Positions 10,901 to 18,670 of a stretch of 64,000 nucleotides of DNA are shown here, in pieces. Source of the DNA: Limibacterium fermenti (GTDB taxonomy: Bacteria; Bacteroidota; Bacteroidia; Bacteroidales; Dysgonomonadaceae). The stretch's first letter is position 1. Each line of letters begins with the position of its first letter. The translations under genes were made by a program, and so were the position numbers. The DNA lies in contig NZ_CP159486.1 in the NCBI RefSeq assembly GCF_041902845.1, forward strand, positions 3,100,001 through 3,164,000, in the 5' to 3' direction. The notes below the pieces were generated by a model. The model ran no database searches. It was not told where the DNA came from and was given only the letters and a program-made list of their open reading frames with translations.

Positions 10901-12400
10901 TCTCTGGCAGGGCGTCCTTTCTCGTGGCAAAGTCAGTTTCAGAAAGTCACTAATCCTGGTGGATTAGTGGAAGTAGGCGATTTGTCTAAGTCTTTTCCGG
11001 AGAACAATATAGATCTTGTAGAGAACAATAACGCCATTGCGGTGAAAATGGCGGGATATCAATCCGGTAAAACAGGTTATAAAAATCAGGAAAATCTGGA
11101 TGGATTAAAAGGTGTTCTTGAAATTCCCTATTTCGAAAACAAAGATTATCCCGGGCACAACTACGATGCCTTGTCAAAAAAGAGCTCTTTCTATTATTTC
11201 GATACGAAGACGTTGAAACTGCTTAACTCTCCTGTGGGCTCAATGGAGCGGAGTAATGAGGCTTATCGCTTCATATACGAAACAAAGAATGTGGCGACAG
11301 GAAAGTATGAACTGCCCGCAGACAATATCTATAAAATGACTGTGCATGCTGTAGGGGAAACAAAAGAGATAATGATTGGCAATCCGTTTTTAGCAGATAT
11401 AGATGCCAAAGCTTTTGCCTACGAAAATTCAAATACGATAATTAGAGATCAAGGTTATAAATTGTTGTCGGATGATGGAACATGGAAGCAACATAAATTC
11501 GATGAGAGTAGTCCTATTATTCCTGCCTGGAAAGCGTTTATCGTTACGTTAAACTCACCGGGAGCATCGACCGTATCCTTTCCTTTGACAGCGACGAATA
11601 CGCGTTCCGCTTCGACGACGGCGCGCGCATCTTACGCGGGAGCTGTTGGCAACAGTCTGTCTTTGCAACTGCTGAAAGAGGGTGCCGCCTCCGGCGATGC
11701 CGCCGTATTACAAAATAATCAAGACGGAAATTCGCCGGAAGTACGGAAAATGATTCTGCCGGAAGGGCATGCAACGCCGGAAGTCTTCTTTATCGATTCG
11801 GAAAAAGACGCTGCAAACCTGATCCAACATTATACGCCGGGACAAAAAGAGGTGACGATCGGCGTGAAAACATCCGACACCCGCTCGCGTTTGTCGCTCG
11901 AGTTCGGGAATATACCCGCGTTTATCGCGTCCACCGGGGCAAAAGCTATCCTAAAAGACACGTATTTGAATATAAAGCAAGATATCGCTCGCAATCCGGT
12001 GTATACGTTTACACAACGGGCTTCGGGGCTGGATAAACAATCGGTCGATAAAAATCGCTTTGTCTTGCAACTGACTAACGAAACCGTTCGGAAAAATGAT
12101 GCTGACGAAGGAATAAACATCCTTTACCGTTCGGGAATATTAAAAATCACGTCAGACGAAAATATAGGAGCTATCTATATATATGATTCTCAAGGACGCT
12201 TGGTGCATTCGGCACATTCGGTCAATTTCACCGAATATACACACCGGGTATCCTTACGCGGAGGAATCTTCTTGATTCAAGTAAGAACGATTTCAGGAAA
12301 ATTAAAAGTAGAAAAGATAAATGGATTGTCAATCACGCTATCGGCTCATACCCGATTTTCATCTTACCCGACCGATATGGATAATTTTATTAATAAATGA
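7928..12400 (+). CDS. giant T9SS adhesin with PKD, seven FG-GAP repeats and sorting domain
   Basis: 1490 residues from a GTG start preceded by AAAGGAAAG; the sequence after it gives a good signal peptide ending SGYAE. Residues about 45-120 form a PKD domain (SWNFGEDANPS, then YTTPGVK). Residues about 160-585 hold seven FG-GAP/VCBS repeats with calcium-loop signatures such as GDIDGDEKSEV, GDINNDGIPEI, ADMNNDGRLEV and VDFNRDGHADI, so a seven-bladed integrin-like propeller is expected. A CARDB-like beta domain (about 650-750) and an Ig-like domain (about 785-840) follow. From about residue 858 the protein parallels the upstream paralogue. The T9SS sorting domain ends near residue 1467, but 23 extra residues follow, which is abnormal for this export signal. 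Confidence 0.85.
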   Translation: MSLEISYAKSHKSSINSIYLKILLVVVPIVFSFSGYAEDEKGYTVTVPSLLIQNKSYTFSVNKNNRPPANCSWNFGEDANPSTSGKSSVEVTYTTPGVKIITLTVKDSNKDIAIEKQVFVSEQPDNVEDVGCYVNPETTNWQPAEKGKSEEATGEDKVHILAQPFVGDIDGDEKSEVVTSNKTTSGTYTHSNKILIFDNELKLKKSISTPSMYSNSATPIVLLRLKPTDTHALIIIATDGEDKDNNLKYKLQAYKSDGTLVWTSNASIFNDKTTSVKDASISLVAGDINNDGIPEILAGDRIFNASNGKLVASLLVGGRGYRFLNTQNPMYMPALADMNNDGRLEVVTGNTVYKVTINDPDDASKNTVVILSQATGVDDGFVSVADIDRNGQLDVVVIKNGNESSTGFPILTVWNGATGNIIAGPASPSVKAGGGSRVFIGNVDEDAHPELFFSYINQLVRFDYDGNAVNVKDRLKQTWNVITSDASGGTTLSMFDFDQDGKAELVYRDMTDLRIIEGTDGSNRKTFPCFSATHSEYPIVVDFNRDGHADILVSGAVKDQTYADVRLYWFSGEKNDWAPARTVWNQHGYNAVHVNEDLTIPKYQLNPAMTFAGPDQVLGTADDVYPYNGFLQQQTSLSGDGVPFYKAPRADFLEPESVVYDYNADTDVLHITNVKVKNSGDAVLPKPMKITVYKEKVEAPAIIYTHDYDKDIAIGETIMLNFDIPNFKKWLPAEGLIIRVNDAGNGGSFHRVCDDKNVENTTDAFMYIPLGKLAWADGYRKCEGGEVLFQADEKLHNDKVTFSWRTPTPASKEFSTEKEATLTDLKLSDAGRYVFQAKVNNQLNITATLPYLSVAPAVMYWRTDAENSNWNNRNNWAKSATMGDNISAVPAPCTRVVLPGSEKTKVYPSLSDKNTDRSLYGEPEADEIVFHYGSQLHYQHKLKYNRAFIQYNWGYYKSDTPTTHWEEGRQLSRNTWHILAAPLKKMASGDFSLAGRPFSWQSQFQKVTNPGGLVEVGDLSKSFPENNIDLVENNNAIAVKMAGYQSGKTGYKNQENLDGLKGVLEIPYFENKDYPGHNYDALSKKSSFYYFDTKTLKLLNSPVGSMERSNEAYRFIYETKNVATGKYELPADNIYKMTVHAVGETKEIMIGNPFLADIDAKAFAYENSNTIIRDQGYKLLSDDGTWKQHKFDESSPIIPAWKAFIVTLNSPGASTVSFPLTATNTRSASTTARASYAGAVGNSLSLQLLKEGAASGDAAVLQNNQDGNSPEVRKMILPEGHATPEVFFIDSEKDAANLIQHYTPGQKEVTIGVKTSDTRSRLSLEFGNIPAFIASTGAKAILKDTYLNIKQDIARNPVYTFTQRASGLDKQSVDKNRFVLQLTNETVRKNDADEGINILYRSGILKITSDENIGAIYIYDSQGRLVHSAHSVNFTEYTHRVSLRGGIFLIQVRTISGKLKVEKINGLSITLSAHTRFSSYPTDMDNFINK

Positions 12401-12403
12401 AAT

Positions 12404-13156
12404 ATGAAAAATAGATTTATTTTACTGATAGTTGGCGCATTATTTACCACCCTTTGTTATTCGGGAGGTATGCCGGATAAGCAAAAGAATAAAAAAGAAA
12501 GTTCAAAACAGAAAATTCAAGTGGAAGAATTCGAAGACCGGAATACCGGTTGCAAAATACGGTATGAATATTACAAGGATGCGAACGGTAAAAAAGTCAA
12601 ACACGGAAAATTTACCCGGAAATGGTCCATGGAGAAAACCGAGCGGAGTTTGTGGTCGGGTTCGGAGAATGTTACCGCAACATTCGCCCACGATAAAATA
12701 AACGGGCCCGTCGTGATCAATTGCGAAAAGTTCAAGTGGAAAAGAAAAAGCGAATTTATAAAAGGGAAAGGAAGGAAGATCACGTTCGTTCCGTCAGAAG
12801 CGTATGTAGCTCATAATTTACGGCTGGAAGTTAAAAATGATACCCTCGCCGGTTCATTTAATTTTGCATTGGGCAACTACAAATACGAAGCCCTGGGATC
12901 GGTCAACGAAATGGGCGAAATGAAAGGCAAATATACGCTCTACCGATTGAAAGAATCGGACGACCTCTTGAGAGATTTAAAGAAAGGCGAACAGAATTGG
13001 AGTATTGTGGAACAATATTTATGCGATCCGGATTATACCTACCAAGATGCCACGCCCAAAATCACAGAAGTACAGTTAGGGTATCCCGGGACTTCAAGGG
13101 GGGAGCATTTACATATAAAGATACCTCGTCTACGATTGAGCATGAATTCACTGTAA
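12404..13156 (+). CDS. secreted protein of unknown function in adhesin operon
   Basis: 250 residues with a signal peptide (hydrophobic stretch at about 5-20, ending near CYSGG). The rest is Lys-rich and contains MORN-like phrases (GKKVKHGKFTRKW, MGEMKGKYTLYRL) but no domain I can name with confidence. It begins 3 bp after the stop of the giant FG-GAP adhesin, so it is translationally coupled to it. That coupling and the signal peptide suggest a periplasmic or outer-membrane accessory to the adhesin, by inference only. Confidence 0.6.
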   Translation: MKNRFILLIVGALFTTLCYSGGMPDKQKNKKESSKQKIQVEEFEDRNTGCKIRYEYYKDANGKKVKHGKFTRKWSMEKTERSLWSGSENVTATFAHDKINGPVVINCEKFKWKRKSEFIKGKGRKITFVPSEAYVAHNLRLEVKNDTLAGSFNFALGNYKYEALGSVNEMGEMKGKYTLYRLKESDDLLRDLKKGEQNWSIVEQYLCDPDYTYQDATPKITEVQLGYPGTSRGEHLHIKIPRLRLSMNSL

Positions 13157-13198
13157 AATAAACGTATAAAACCTCTTTTTTAGATAAGAAATCAAAAT

Positions 13199-15469
13199 AT
13201 GAAAAAAAAAATCCCGTTTAATTTTAGTCTGCTGTTTTTTATATTAGCGTTGGCTTTTATCATTTTTATTCTCGTATCGTGTTCGCCGAAGAAAAATTAT
13301 CGGAAATTGGATATCGAGCGTCTGTTTATGCAAACCACGACTCCGGAGATCGCCTTTCCGGGTTCCTTCGGAGGCTTGGAAGGACAGGATGGCTCACGAT
13401 CGGTATCGGAAGAAATCACGTTTTCAGAGTCATCCGGTGATCTTGGAAAAGACGAAGTCCTTGCCGATGAAACCAATGCGGTTGACAGTACTAAGACATA
13501 CCGGTTATTTAATGTGGTTGTGAAAGCAAAGTCAAATTTTGCGACAGAAAGAGATGGAAAGGTGCATGTGGATTTCGATATTATCGCCCCGATAGATGTA
13601 ATCGACCCGAATTGGCGGTTAACGCTGGCTCCTTTCTTGATAGACGGAGACAGCATCACTCCGCTGGATACCGTCTTGGTTACGGGTGAAGGGTTCAGGG
13701 ACAAGCAGCAGGGCGATTACGAGGCGTATCAGGATTTCCTTAATACGATCGTGGATCCGTCAGCATACGATTCGTTATTTATTGACTGGAAAGGCCTTAA
13801 CAAGGAAATTCTGAAAGTCCAAAGGCGCAACTACACGGATTACAGGCGCAATTACGACTTGATGATGGACTATGCGAATTGGAGGAAAATGAATGAAATG
13901 GAATTTCTTCGGATGGAAGCGATCGCCAGAAGGCATAAAAGATATGTACAGAACCGCTATTGGCGTAAATCGGAGAAAAAAGCATTGAAGCAGTTGGAAA
14001 ACGATACCGATACGCTGGGTATTTACGGCAAGTATATGGATAAATACGAAAAAGATTATATTGACTACCTTAAAAGGCAATTTTCGCTGGCATGGCTCGA
14101 CTCGATCAGTCCCGATATAAATATCCACAATCAGAAAGACAGCATTATGAGACGGAGCCATATTCCAAGGAAATACAGGGATATTCATAAAAAAGGATTA
14201 ACCTTACGGGATCTGAAAGCGAAAGCGTTTACGAAAGAAGATTCGGTAAAAATAGCGAAACATCATTATTTGATTGATGAAATCGTTCTCAATGATATGA
14301 ATATCGAGCGGAAAAATGAAATATTCAATGAAGTGGTCGAGTTCCCTCTCCGCAATGAGATGGCCGGATTACGACTGGATACGGTTATTACGGCGGAAGA
14401 TGATTTTATTTATGGCTATAAACAACCGTGGAAGATTGATAAGGGAACCAAAAAGTTAGGAGTCGTCTTAGCCGGAATGGTGGAAGGTATCGACAAATCG
14501 ACTTTCGTGTTTCCGCTGACCGACACCCTCACCTACTTCATCGCCTCCTTGTCGCAATTGGCGGACGAATCGCTGATAACGGAACGAAAAATGCTTCATA
14601 AAAACATGGTGGATAAGCAAAGCGTTTATCCGGATTACCGGACGAATAAATCGTATCGGTTCAAAGATATTAAAAATCCGGAGATCTTCGATAAAATATT
14701 CGAAGCCTACCAGACCTATAATAAGGAAACGGATTTGTTTGTCGACAGCGTATCGATTCGCGGATATACCGACCTGACGGGATTGTGGCATGAAAACTAC
14801 GAACTGGCGGAAAACCGCGCCAAAGAGGTTGCCGATTACTTTAAACAGAAGGGGGTGAAAATGCCTGTCGCCAAAGCTGCCGGCGAAGACTGGTCTACGT
14901 TGGCACAGGAAGTACAAAAACATAAAAGCCTGCTGCATCGCGAAGAGATATTGGATACCCTCACCCATGCGGTATTTCCCGACATGACCGAAGAGAACAT
15001 AAAAGCGCTGTTTCCGGATGATTATAAAATCATGAAAGACGAGATATTTCCTAAGCTCCGCCGTTTCGACGTGATTCTCCATGTCAATCGCCACGATATA
15101 GAAAAAAGCACGATGAAGGAAACCTATCGTGAGGATTACGCCGAGGGAATAAAGTTGTTGAAAGAGAAGGAGTATATGCCTGCTCTGGAGAAGCTGGCCA
15201 AATACGGCGACTATAATACGGCATTGGCATTAGTTTGTTTAGGATATAACGATAAAGCGCAAGAAGTATTGGAGTCGTTGCCTGAAACCGGTAAAAACGA
15301 ATACTTACTGGCCATTGTCAAAGCAAGAAAGCAAAAGACGACGGAGGCCGCAAAGCATCTTCAAAAAGCCTGCCAACTCAATCCGGATTTATATTATCGC
15401 ACCCGATTGGATTCGGAAGTGAAAGAATTGGCCGATCAACAGAATTTATGGGATACGCTTAATAATTAA
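13199..15469 (+). CDS. OmpA-like lipoprotein with charged coil and TPR-like tail
   Basis: 756 residues. Lipobox ILVSC (Cys near residue 28) makes it a lipoprotein. Residues about 180-310 are very rich in Arg, Lys and Tyr and probably helical. Residues about 515-575 carry the OmpA C-terminal, peptidoglycan-associating pattern (SIRGYTDLTG, NYELAENRAKEVADYF). Residues about 640-756 look like TPR helices (EYMPALEKLAKYGDYNTALA). This architecture suits an outer-membrane lipoprotein tethering a surface assembly to peptidoglycan. It lies 42 bp after the previous gene in the same direction. No exact named homologue is recognised. Confidence 0.65.
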   Translation: MKKKIPFNFSLLFFILALAFIIFILVSCSPKKNYRKLDIERLFMQTTTPEIAFPGSFGGLEGQDGSRSVSEEITFSESSGDLGKDEVLADETNAVDSTKTYRLFNVVVKAKSNFATERDGKVHVDFDIIAPIDVIDPNWRLTLAPFLIDGDSITPLDTVLVTGEGFRDKQQGDYEAYQDFLNTIVDPSAYDSLFIDWKGLNKEILKVQRRNYTDYRRNYDLMMDYANWRKMNEMEFLRMEAIARRHKRYVQNRYWRKSEKKALKQLENDTDTLGIYGKYMDKYEKDYIDYLKRQFSLAWLDSISPDINIHNQKDSIMRRSHIPRKYRDIHKKGLTLRDLKAKAFTKEDSVKIAKHHYLIDEIVLNDMNIERKNEIFNEVVEFPLRNEMAGLRLDTVITAEDDFIYGYKQPWKIDKGTKKLGVVLAGMVEGIDKSTFVFPLTDTLTYFIASLSQLADESLITERKMLHKNMVDKQSVYPDYRTNKSYRFKDIKNPEIFDKIFEAYQTYNKETDLFVDSVSIRGYTDLTGLWHENYELAENRAKEVADYFKQKGVKMPVAKAAGEDWSTLAQEVQKHKSLLHREEILDTLTHAVFPDMTEENIKALFPDDYKIMKDEIFPKLRRFDVILHVNRHDIEKSTMKETYREDYAEGIKLLKEKEYMPALEKLAKYGDYNTALALVCLGYNDKAQEVLESLPETGKNEYLLAIVKARKQKTTEAAKHLQKACQLNPDLYYRTRLDSEVKELADQQNLWDTLNN

Positions 15470-15606
15470 TTGGAGGTTAGAGATTGGAGATTGGAGACAA
15501 TGACGAATGACGAATGACAAATGACAAATGACAAATAAGGTCTAAGACCGGTGACCTGATGACTGATGACCGGAAACTAAAGACTAAAGACTAAAAACTA
15601 AAAACT
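15470..15606 (+). repeat. low-complexity word repeats between adhesin-operon genes
   Basis: The whole gap between two co-directional genes is built of short near-repeats: TTGGAGATTGGAGA, then GACGAATGACAAATGAC runs, then GACCGGTGACCTGATGAC, then ACTAAAGACTAAAAACTAAA. No promoter is visible. The same vocabulary appears in other gaps of this window (near 29.7, 49.4, 54.5 and 55.7 kb). Confidence 0.8.
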
Positions 15607-15612
15607 AAAATA

Positions 15613-16326
15613 ATGATGAAAGCAATTAGATATTTATGTATTGCCACGTGTTTATTCACGTCTTTAAATGGCTTTGGGCAGCATGCGCCCGAAGCGATAA
15701 CGTCGGAATGGGAAATCATTTCCCAGGGAAAATTACAGAAAAAACCTCGATTCAAAGATCCGATGATTACGGTAAGATTCATTTATGAGAACGGCTCGCA
15801 ATTTATGAACCTGTCTTTGAAATATATGTTTACCGATGCCGTATTCGAAGAAGCTGTACCGGTAGAATATTTAAAGAATGAGCGGCTTGAAGTCGAGACG
15901 GAAGGCAGTAAATACGAATTAAGAGCGGCCCGGTATGCAAAAGCGCGCAGAATGAACACGGTGGCGCAGAAAATTGCCGATATGAGGGTCGTGTTCGGGG
16001 GCGATCTTTCGTTCCTGTCGAATAAATTAGTGAAAAAATTTGTCGTGCACTTTGCACAAGGTTATCAGAACATCGATGTCAATCCTCAGGAAGCCGCTTT
16101 ATTGAAAAAATCTTATGCCAATTTCTTATCGCTTATTCCCGAGCCGGCGCCAGGGACAAAAAAACAAGGCGGTCAACAACAAGGAAAGCCGCTACCCTCG
16201 CCTCGTGGCCAAGTTCAGGGAGATCATAAAGACGATCACAAAGTCGACGATACACAACAGGCTACTCCTAAGAAAAAAGCCTCTATCGAAGAGTTGCGGA
16301 AACGGGCTAAAAATTGGAATAAATAA
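15613..16326 (+). CDS. secreted protein of unknown function, last gene of adhesin locus
   Basis: 237 residues. A signal peptide ends at about residue 22 (SLNGFGQ). The central part has mixed alpha/beta character without a recognised domain. The last 70 residues are low-complexity, rich in Gln, Lys, Asp and Pro, and end in a basic helix (EELRKRAKNWNK). It is followed 63 bp later by a strong terminator, so it closes the adhesin locus. Function is unknown; position suggests an accessory of the surface proteins upstream. Confidence 0.6.
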   Translation: MMKAIRYLCIATCLFTSLNGFGQHAPEAITSEWEIISQGKLQKKPRFKDPMITVRFIYENGSQFMNLSLKYMFTDAVFEEAVPVEYLKNERLEVETEGSKYELRAARYAKARRMNTVAQKIADMRVVFGGDLSFLSNKLVKKFVVHFAQGYQNIDVNPQEAALLKKSYANFLSLIPEPAPGTKKQGGQQQGKPLPSPRGQVQGDHKDDHKVDDTQQATPKKKASIEELRKRAKNWNK

Positions 16327-16389
16327 TATCAGTGACGACGGCATCATTCATTCAAGTCAAAACGTAAATAAATTTAAATTCTTTTTTCT

Positions 16390-16427
16390 AAAGAGCAAGG
16401 GCGCCCCCAAAGCGCCTTTGTTCTTTT
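16390..16427 (+). terminator. intrinsic terminator closing the adhesin locus
   Basis: A 15-bp stem (AAAGAGCAAGGGCGC pairing with GCGCCTTTGTTCTTT, with G-U pairs) around a short C/A loop, ending in T-rich sequence. It works from either side in principle. Confidence 0.75.
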
Positions 16428-16550
16428 AGTGTGCCGGGCATAATGAGGTATGCCGGAAGCAGTGAAGGAATTTAGACATATCGGCAGCTTCTTGGCAGTC
16501 GCGGACATCCAAAACAGAGTTCTCAATGAATACATCGCCGATATGGCGAA

Positions 16551-16587
16551 TGCCAACCGTCGACGGTACGCATGGCCGTCACCAGAC
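16551..16587. repeat. 37-bp exact copy of a segment of the DUF6261 gene
   Basis: Bases 16551-16587 are identical to 17576-17612, which lies inside the DUF6261 gene on the minus strand and encodes residues around SLVTAMRTVDGW. The flanks do not match. It may be the last recognisable piece of a decayed DUF6261 paralogue or a micro-duplication. Confidence 0.75.
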
Positions 16588-16638
16588 GCAGAAATACTGT
16601 CTGAAAACGGAATTGTTCGTATATCTGTAAAAAAATAA

Positions 16639-16669
16639 TTGGATATCCGATAAAGAAATTCTAACTTTG
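16639..16669 (+). promoter_or_regulatory. promoter of the antitoxin/broken PIN toxin pair
   Basis: TAACTTTG at 16662-16669 matches the Bacteroidetes -7 consensus TAnnTTTG, with TTG at 16639-16641 in the -33 position. Transcription should start near 16676, so the ATG at 16678 is too close to be the start and the ATG at 16696 is preferred. Confidence 0.65.
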
Positions 16670-16695
16670 CTCGATTAATGAACAATAAGTGGAAT

Positions 16696-16869
16696 ATGAT
16701 AACAACATTGAAACAAGGGGAAAGCAAAATAAAAATGAGGCAACTCATAGAGGCTTTAGCTAAAAACAGAAAACCAAAGCACATCGATGTCCATTCTTAT
16801 TGCGGGAAAATAAAACTAAAAGAAGACCCGCTTTCTATTCAAAGAAAAATGAGAGATGAATGGGATTAA
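16696..16869 (+). CDS. antitoxin of a PIN-domain toxin-antitoxin pair
   Basis: 57 residues beginning MITTLKQGES and ending with KIKLKEDPL and MRDEWD. This pattern (a short DNA-binding-like start, the CGKIKLKED segment, and a final MRDEW) is the small antitoxin commonly paired with VapC-like PIN toxins in Bacteroidales. It would bind and neutralise the toxin and repress the shared promoter. Its stop overlaps the start of the toxin remnant (ATG at 16856), the usual coupled arrangement. The antitoxin reads intact although the toxin is broken. Confidence 0.65.
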   Translation: MITTLKQGESKIKMRQLIEALAKNRKPKHIDVHSYCGKIKLKEDPLSIQRKMRDEWD

Positions 16870-17145
16870 AATTTTGCTGGACAGTAGGAGTTACTCAGCT
16901 ATAAAGGATTTACAAATGAAGAAGAGATACATGTGCGTAACTTCCTCTCGGAGTGCAGAAGCATCGACATTGACAATGACATAAAGACTGAGGTCATATA
17001 CCTCCGTCGGAAATTCGGCAACAAGCTTCCCGACAGTATTATAGCCGCCACGTCTATTTGCATGGACATTCCTTTGATTACCGCAGACCATGACTTTAAG
17101 AAAATAGAGAAATTACAACTCATCTTCTACGAAAAAATAAAGTAA
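16856..17145 (+). pseudogene. PIN-domain (VapC-like) toxin, internally deleted and out of frame
   Basis: The ATG at 16856 overlaps the antitoxin stop and starts NGIKILLD, the first strand and first acidic residue of a PIN domain. The sequence then jumps, in another frame, to ELLSYKGFTNEEEIHV near 16889, continuing to the end as the C-terminal half: LPDSIIAAT, ITADHDF. Roughly 35-40 residues between the first Asp and ELLSY are missing, and the two halves are in different frames, so no active ribonuclease can be made. A separate start inside the C-terminal half could give a 70-residue fragment lacking the first catalytic Asp. Confidence 0.75.
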
Positions 17146-17472
17146 ATCACGATTGCCCCAACAAATCATTTTACATAAAAATAACCTGCAAAAAAGAAGT
17201 CAGGTTTCTTATCAAAGTCTCAAGAAACAAACGAGGTTCTTTGACTCGAATGCCAGACTGTCCGAAAGCACGAACAGGGACAATCACACTATAGCGAGGG
17301 TATTCCAATTGAATGGGAGAAAGTATGTTGTACTGCAAGGTTGTAATTGTTGTCGTGACTATCTTTATTATCGCGAACGCATCAAGCATTCCGATGAAAA
17401 TAGGGAGATGCCACTTATAGCAACATCCCCCTCAATCTATTAACTCTAATATGGAAAAAATTCTCACCTCTT
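17146..17472. other. 327-bp stretch with no supported gene
   Basis: Between the toxin remnant and the convergent DUF6261 gene. One plus-strand frame (17153-17443) is open and contains a protein-like phrase, GRKYVVLQGCNCCRDYLYY, but it lacks an upstream promoter, begins only at a TTG codon and was not recognised. It may be the end of another decayed gene. Confidence 0.4.
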
Positions 17473-18192
17473 TTAAGCTTTGGGCTTATCCTTGTCTTCG
17501 TCTTCCACTTCCTTGCCGGAACGGATAGCCCGTTTAATGGTTTTCACCACCTCTTCGATATCGGCATACAGATCTTGCCAACCGTCGACGGTACGCATGG
17601 CCGTCACCAGACTCAGGTAATCTTTCAAGGCATCTTCCATCCGACCACGCGCTTCGGAAGCCGTGTCGAGTTGCTTCAACTCCGACTCTTTATCGACCCG
17701 CTTTACGGTAAGGGCATTGTAATTCTTTTTCTTATTCGCCAACAACGTTACCGGAGCCGTGAGCTCAAGAGCGGTAAGGTTGGCTTCCATTTCAGGATTG
17801 GTCAGTCGCGTAAGCACCGCTTCGGTACGCGAATCCAATTCGCCTGTTGTCTGGTTATACAGTTTGCCGCCCGCTTTTATGGCCCCGGTCACCGCCTGTG
17901 CCGCCTGGCTCTTTTCGGTGCCGGGAAACAAGGCGGCATATCCCGAGGCATAACTGTTCATCCCTTTTATTAAAGCAATAATCTCCTTGCTTTCCGTTTT
18001 CATCGGCCCGCTCATACGGCTGTAATGATCTACCGGCACTAATGGGGCAAAATAGGCATGTTCACTGACCACTTTCTGAAAGACCGGACTTGTTTTCGCC
18101 GCTTCCTGAGGGTTGTTATTGGTTACATCGATAATCAATTTCGCTCCATAATCTAAAGAACGTACACTCAATTTTCTAAAATTTGCTTTCAT
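17473..18192 (-). CDS. DUF6261-type protein
   Basis: 239 residues, starting MKANFRKLSVRSLDYGAKL. No signal peptide and no membrane segment: a mostly helical cytoplasmic protein with an acidic/Lys-rich tail (EVEDEDKDKPKA). The layout matches the Bacteroidales family annotated DUF6261, for which I know no function. Upstream on its strand lies a 42-bp tandem-repeat leader with its own promoter. A 37-bp piece of this gene recurs at 16551-16587. Family call from memory of the pattern, so moderately sure. Confidence 0.6.
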   Translation of the reverse strand: MKANFRKLSVRSLDYGAKLIIDVTNNNPQEAAKTSPVFQKVVSEHAYFAPLVPVDHYSRMSGPMKTESKEIIALIKGMNSYASGYAALFPGTEKSQAAQAVTGAIKAGGKLYNQTTGELDSRTEAVLTRLTNPEMEANLTALELTAPVTLLANKKKNYNALTVKRVDKESELKQLDTASEARGRMEDALKDYLSLVTAMRTVDGWQDLYADIEEVVKTIKRAIRSGKEVEDEDKDKPKA

Positions 18193-18212
18193 AATTTTTT
18201 TAATTTAAAATG

Positions 18213-18650
18213 TTATCCAATCAAAAGACGATATATCGATATGTTCCGGATTATCCGGGAGTCGTTTAGGCGTAAAAGATGTCGGATAGTCAAAAGTCCG
18301 CAGAAGAACGACCGTAAAGGATGTTGTATGACCATCATTTTACGGAAGAATGACCGTAACGGGTGTGGAATGGCCAAAAATTTGCGGAGGAATGACCGTA
18401 CACTCTGTTGAATGCCGAAAAATTCACAGGAAGATGAGCGTAAAGGATGTTGGATACCCATCAGTTTACGGAAGAATGGCCGTAAAGCGTGTGGAATGAG
18501 TAAACCTGCATCATAAATTGCGGATAAAAACCGTTTAAGGGGCAAAAGTCGAAGGAGAGTTGCTCGAAAAGCGTCGGATGATTCCTTTTTAGAATGGATA
18601 AAAGGGCTAAGCGGCGTTCTTTCTTTGGTCATATTTTTGCTAATCACCAT
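18213..18650 (-). CDS. possible repeat-encoded leader polypeptide upstream of DUF6261 gene
   Basis: A 145-codon frame starts 21 bases downstream of an exact promoter and ends 20 bp before the DUF6261 start. Its middle is five 14-residue units of the type RSFFRKMMVIQHPL, produced by a 42-bp DNA repeat. Because 42 is a multiple of three, the frame would stay open through the repeats once open, so openness is weak evidence for coding. It may be a translated leader, or the repeat may act as DNA or RNA. Confidence 0.3.
   Translation of the reverse strand: MVISKNMTKERTPLSPFIHSKKESSDAFRATLLRLLPLKRFLSAIYDAGLLIPHALRPFFRKLMGIQHPLRSSSCEFFGIQQSVRSFLRKFLAIPHPLRSFFRKMMVIQHPLRSFFCGLLTIRHLLRLNDSRIIRNISIYRLLIG
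18299..18509. repeat. five imperfect 42-bp tandem repeats
   Basis: Units start near 18300, 18343, 18385, 18427 and 18468. Each contains GGAAGAATGACCGTAA-like and TGTGGAATGGCC-like halves, so the core GAATG(A/G)CC recurs about every 21 bp, i.e. every two helical turns. It lies in the transcribed leader of the DUF6261 gene. Confidence 0.8.
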
Positions 18651-18670
18651 AATGAAGCCGATAAACGATA

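Noticed and set aside
16450..16638. 62-codon plus-strand frame after the adhesin terminator
   Set aside because: It spans the 37-bp segment copied from the opposite strand of the DUF6261 gene, has no promoter and resembles no known protein; judged non-coding.
17153..17443. 96-codon plus-strand frame with a Cys-rich phrase
   Set aside because: Starts at TTG with no promoter or partner and was not recognised; kept only as a note that it could be a gene remnant.
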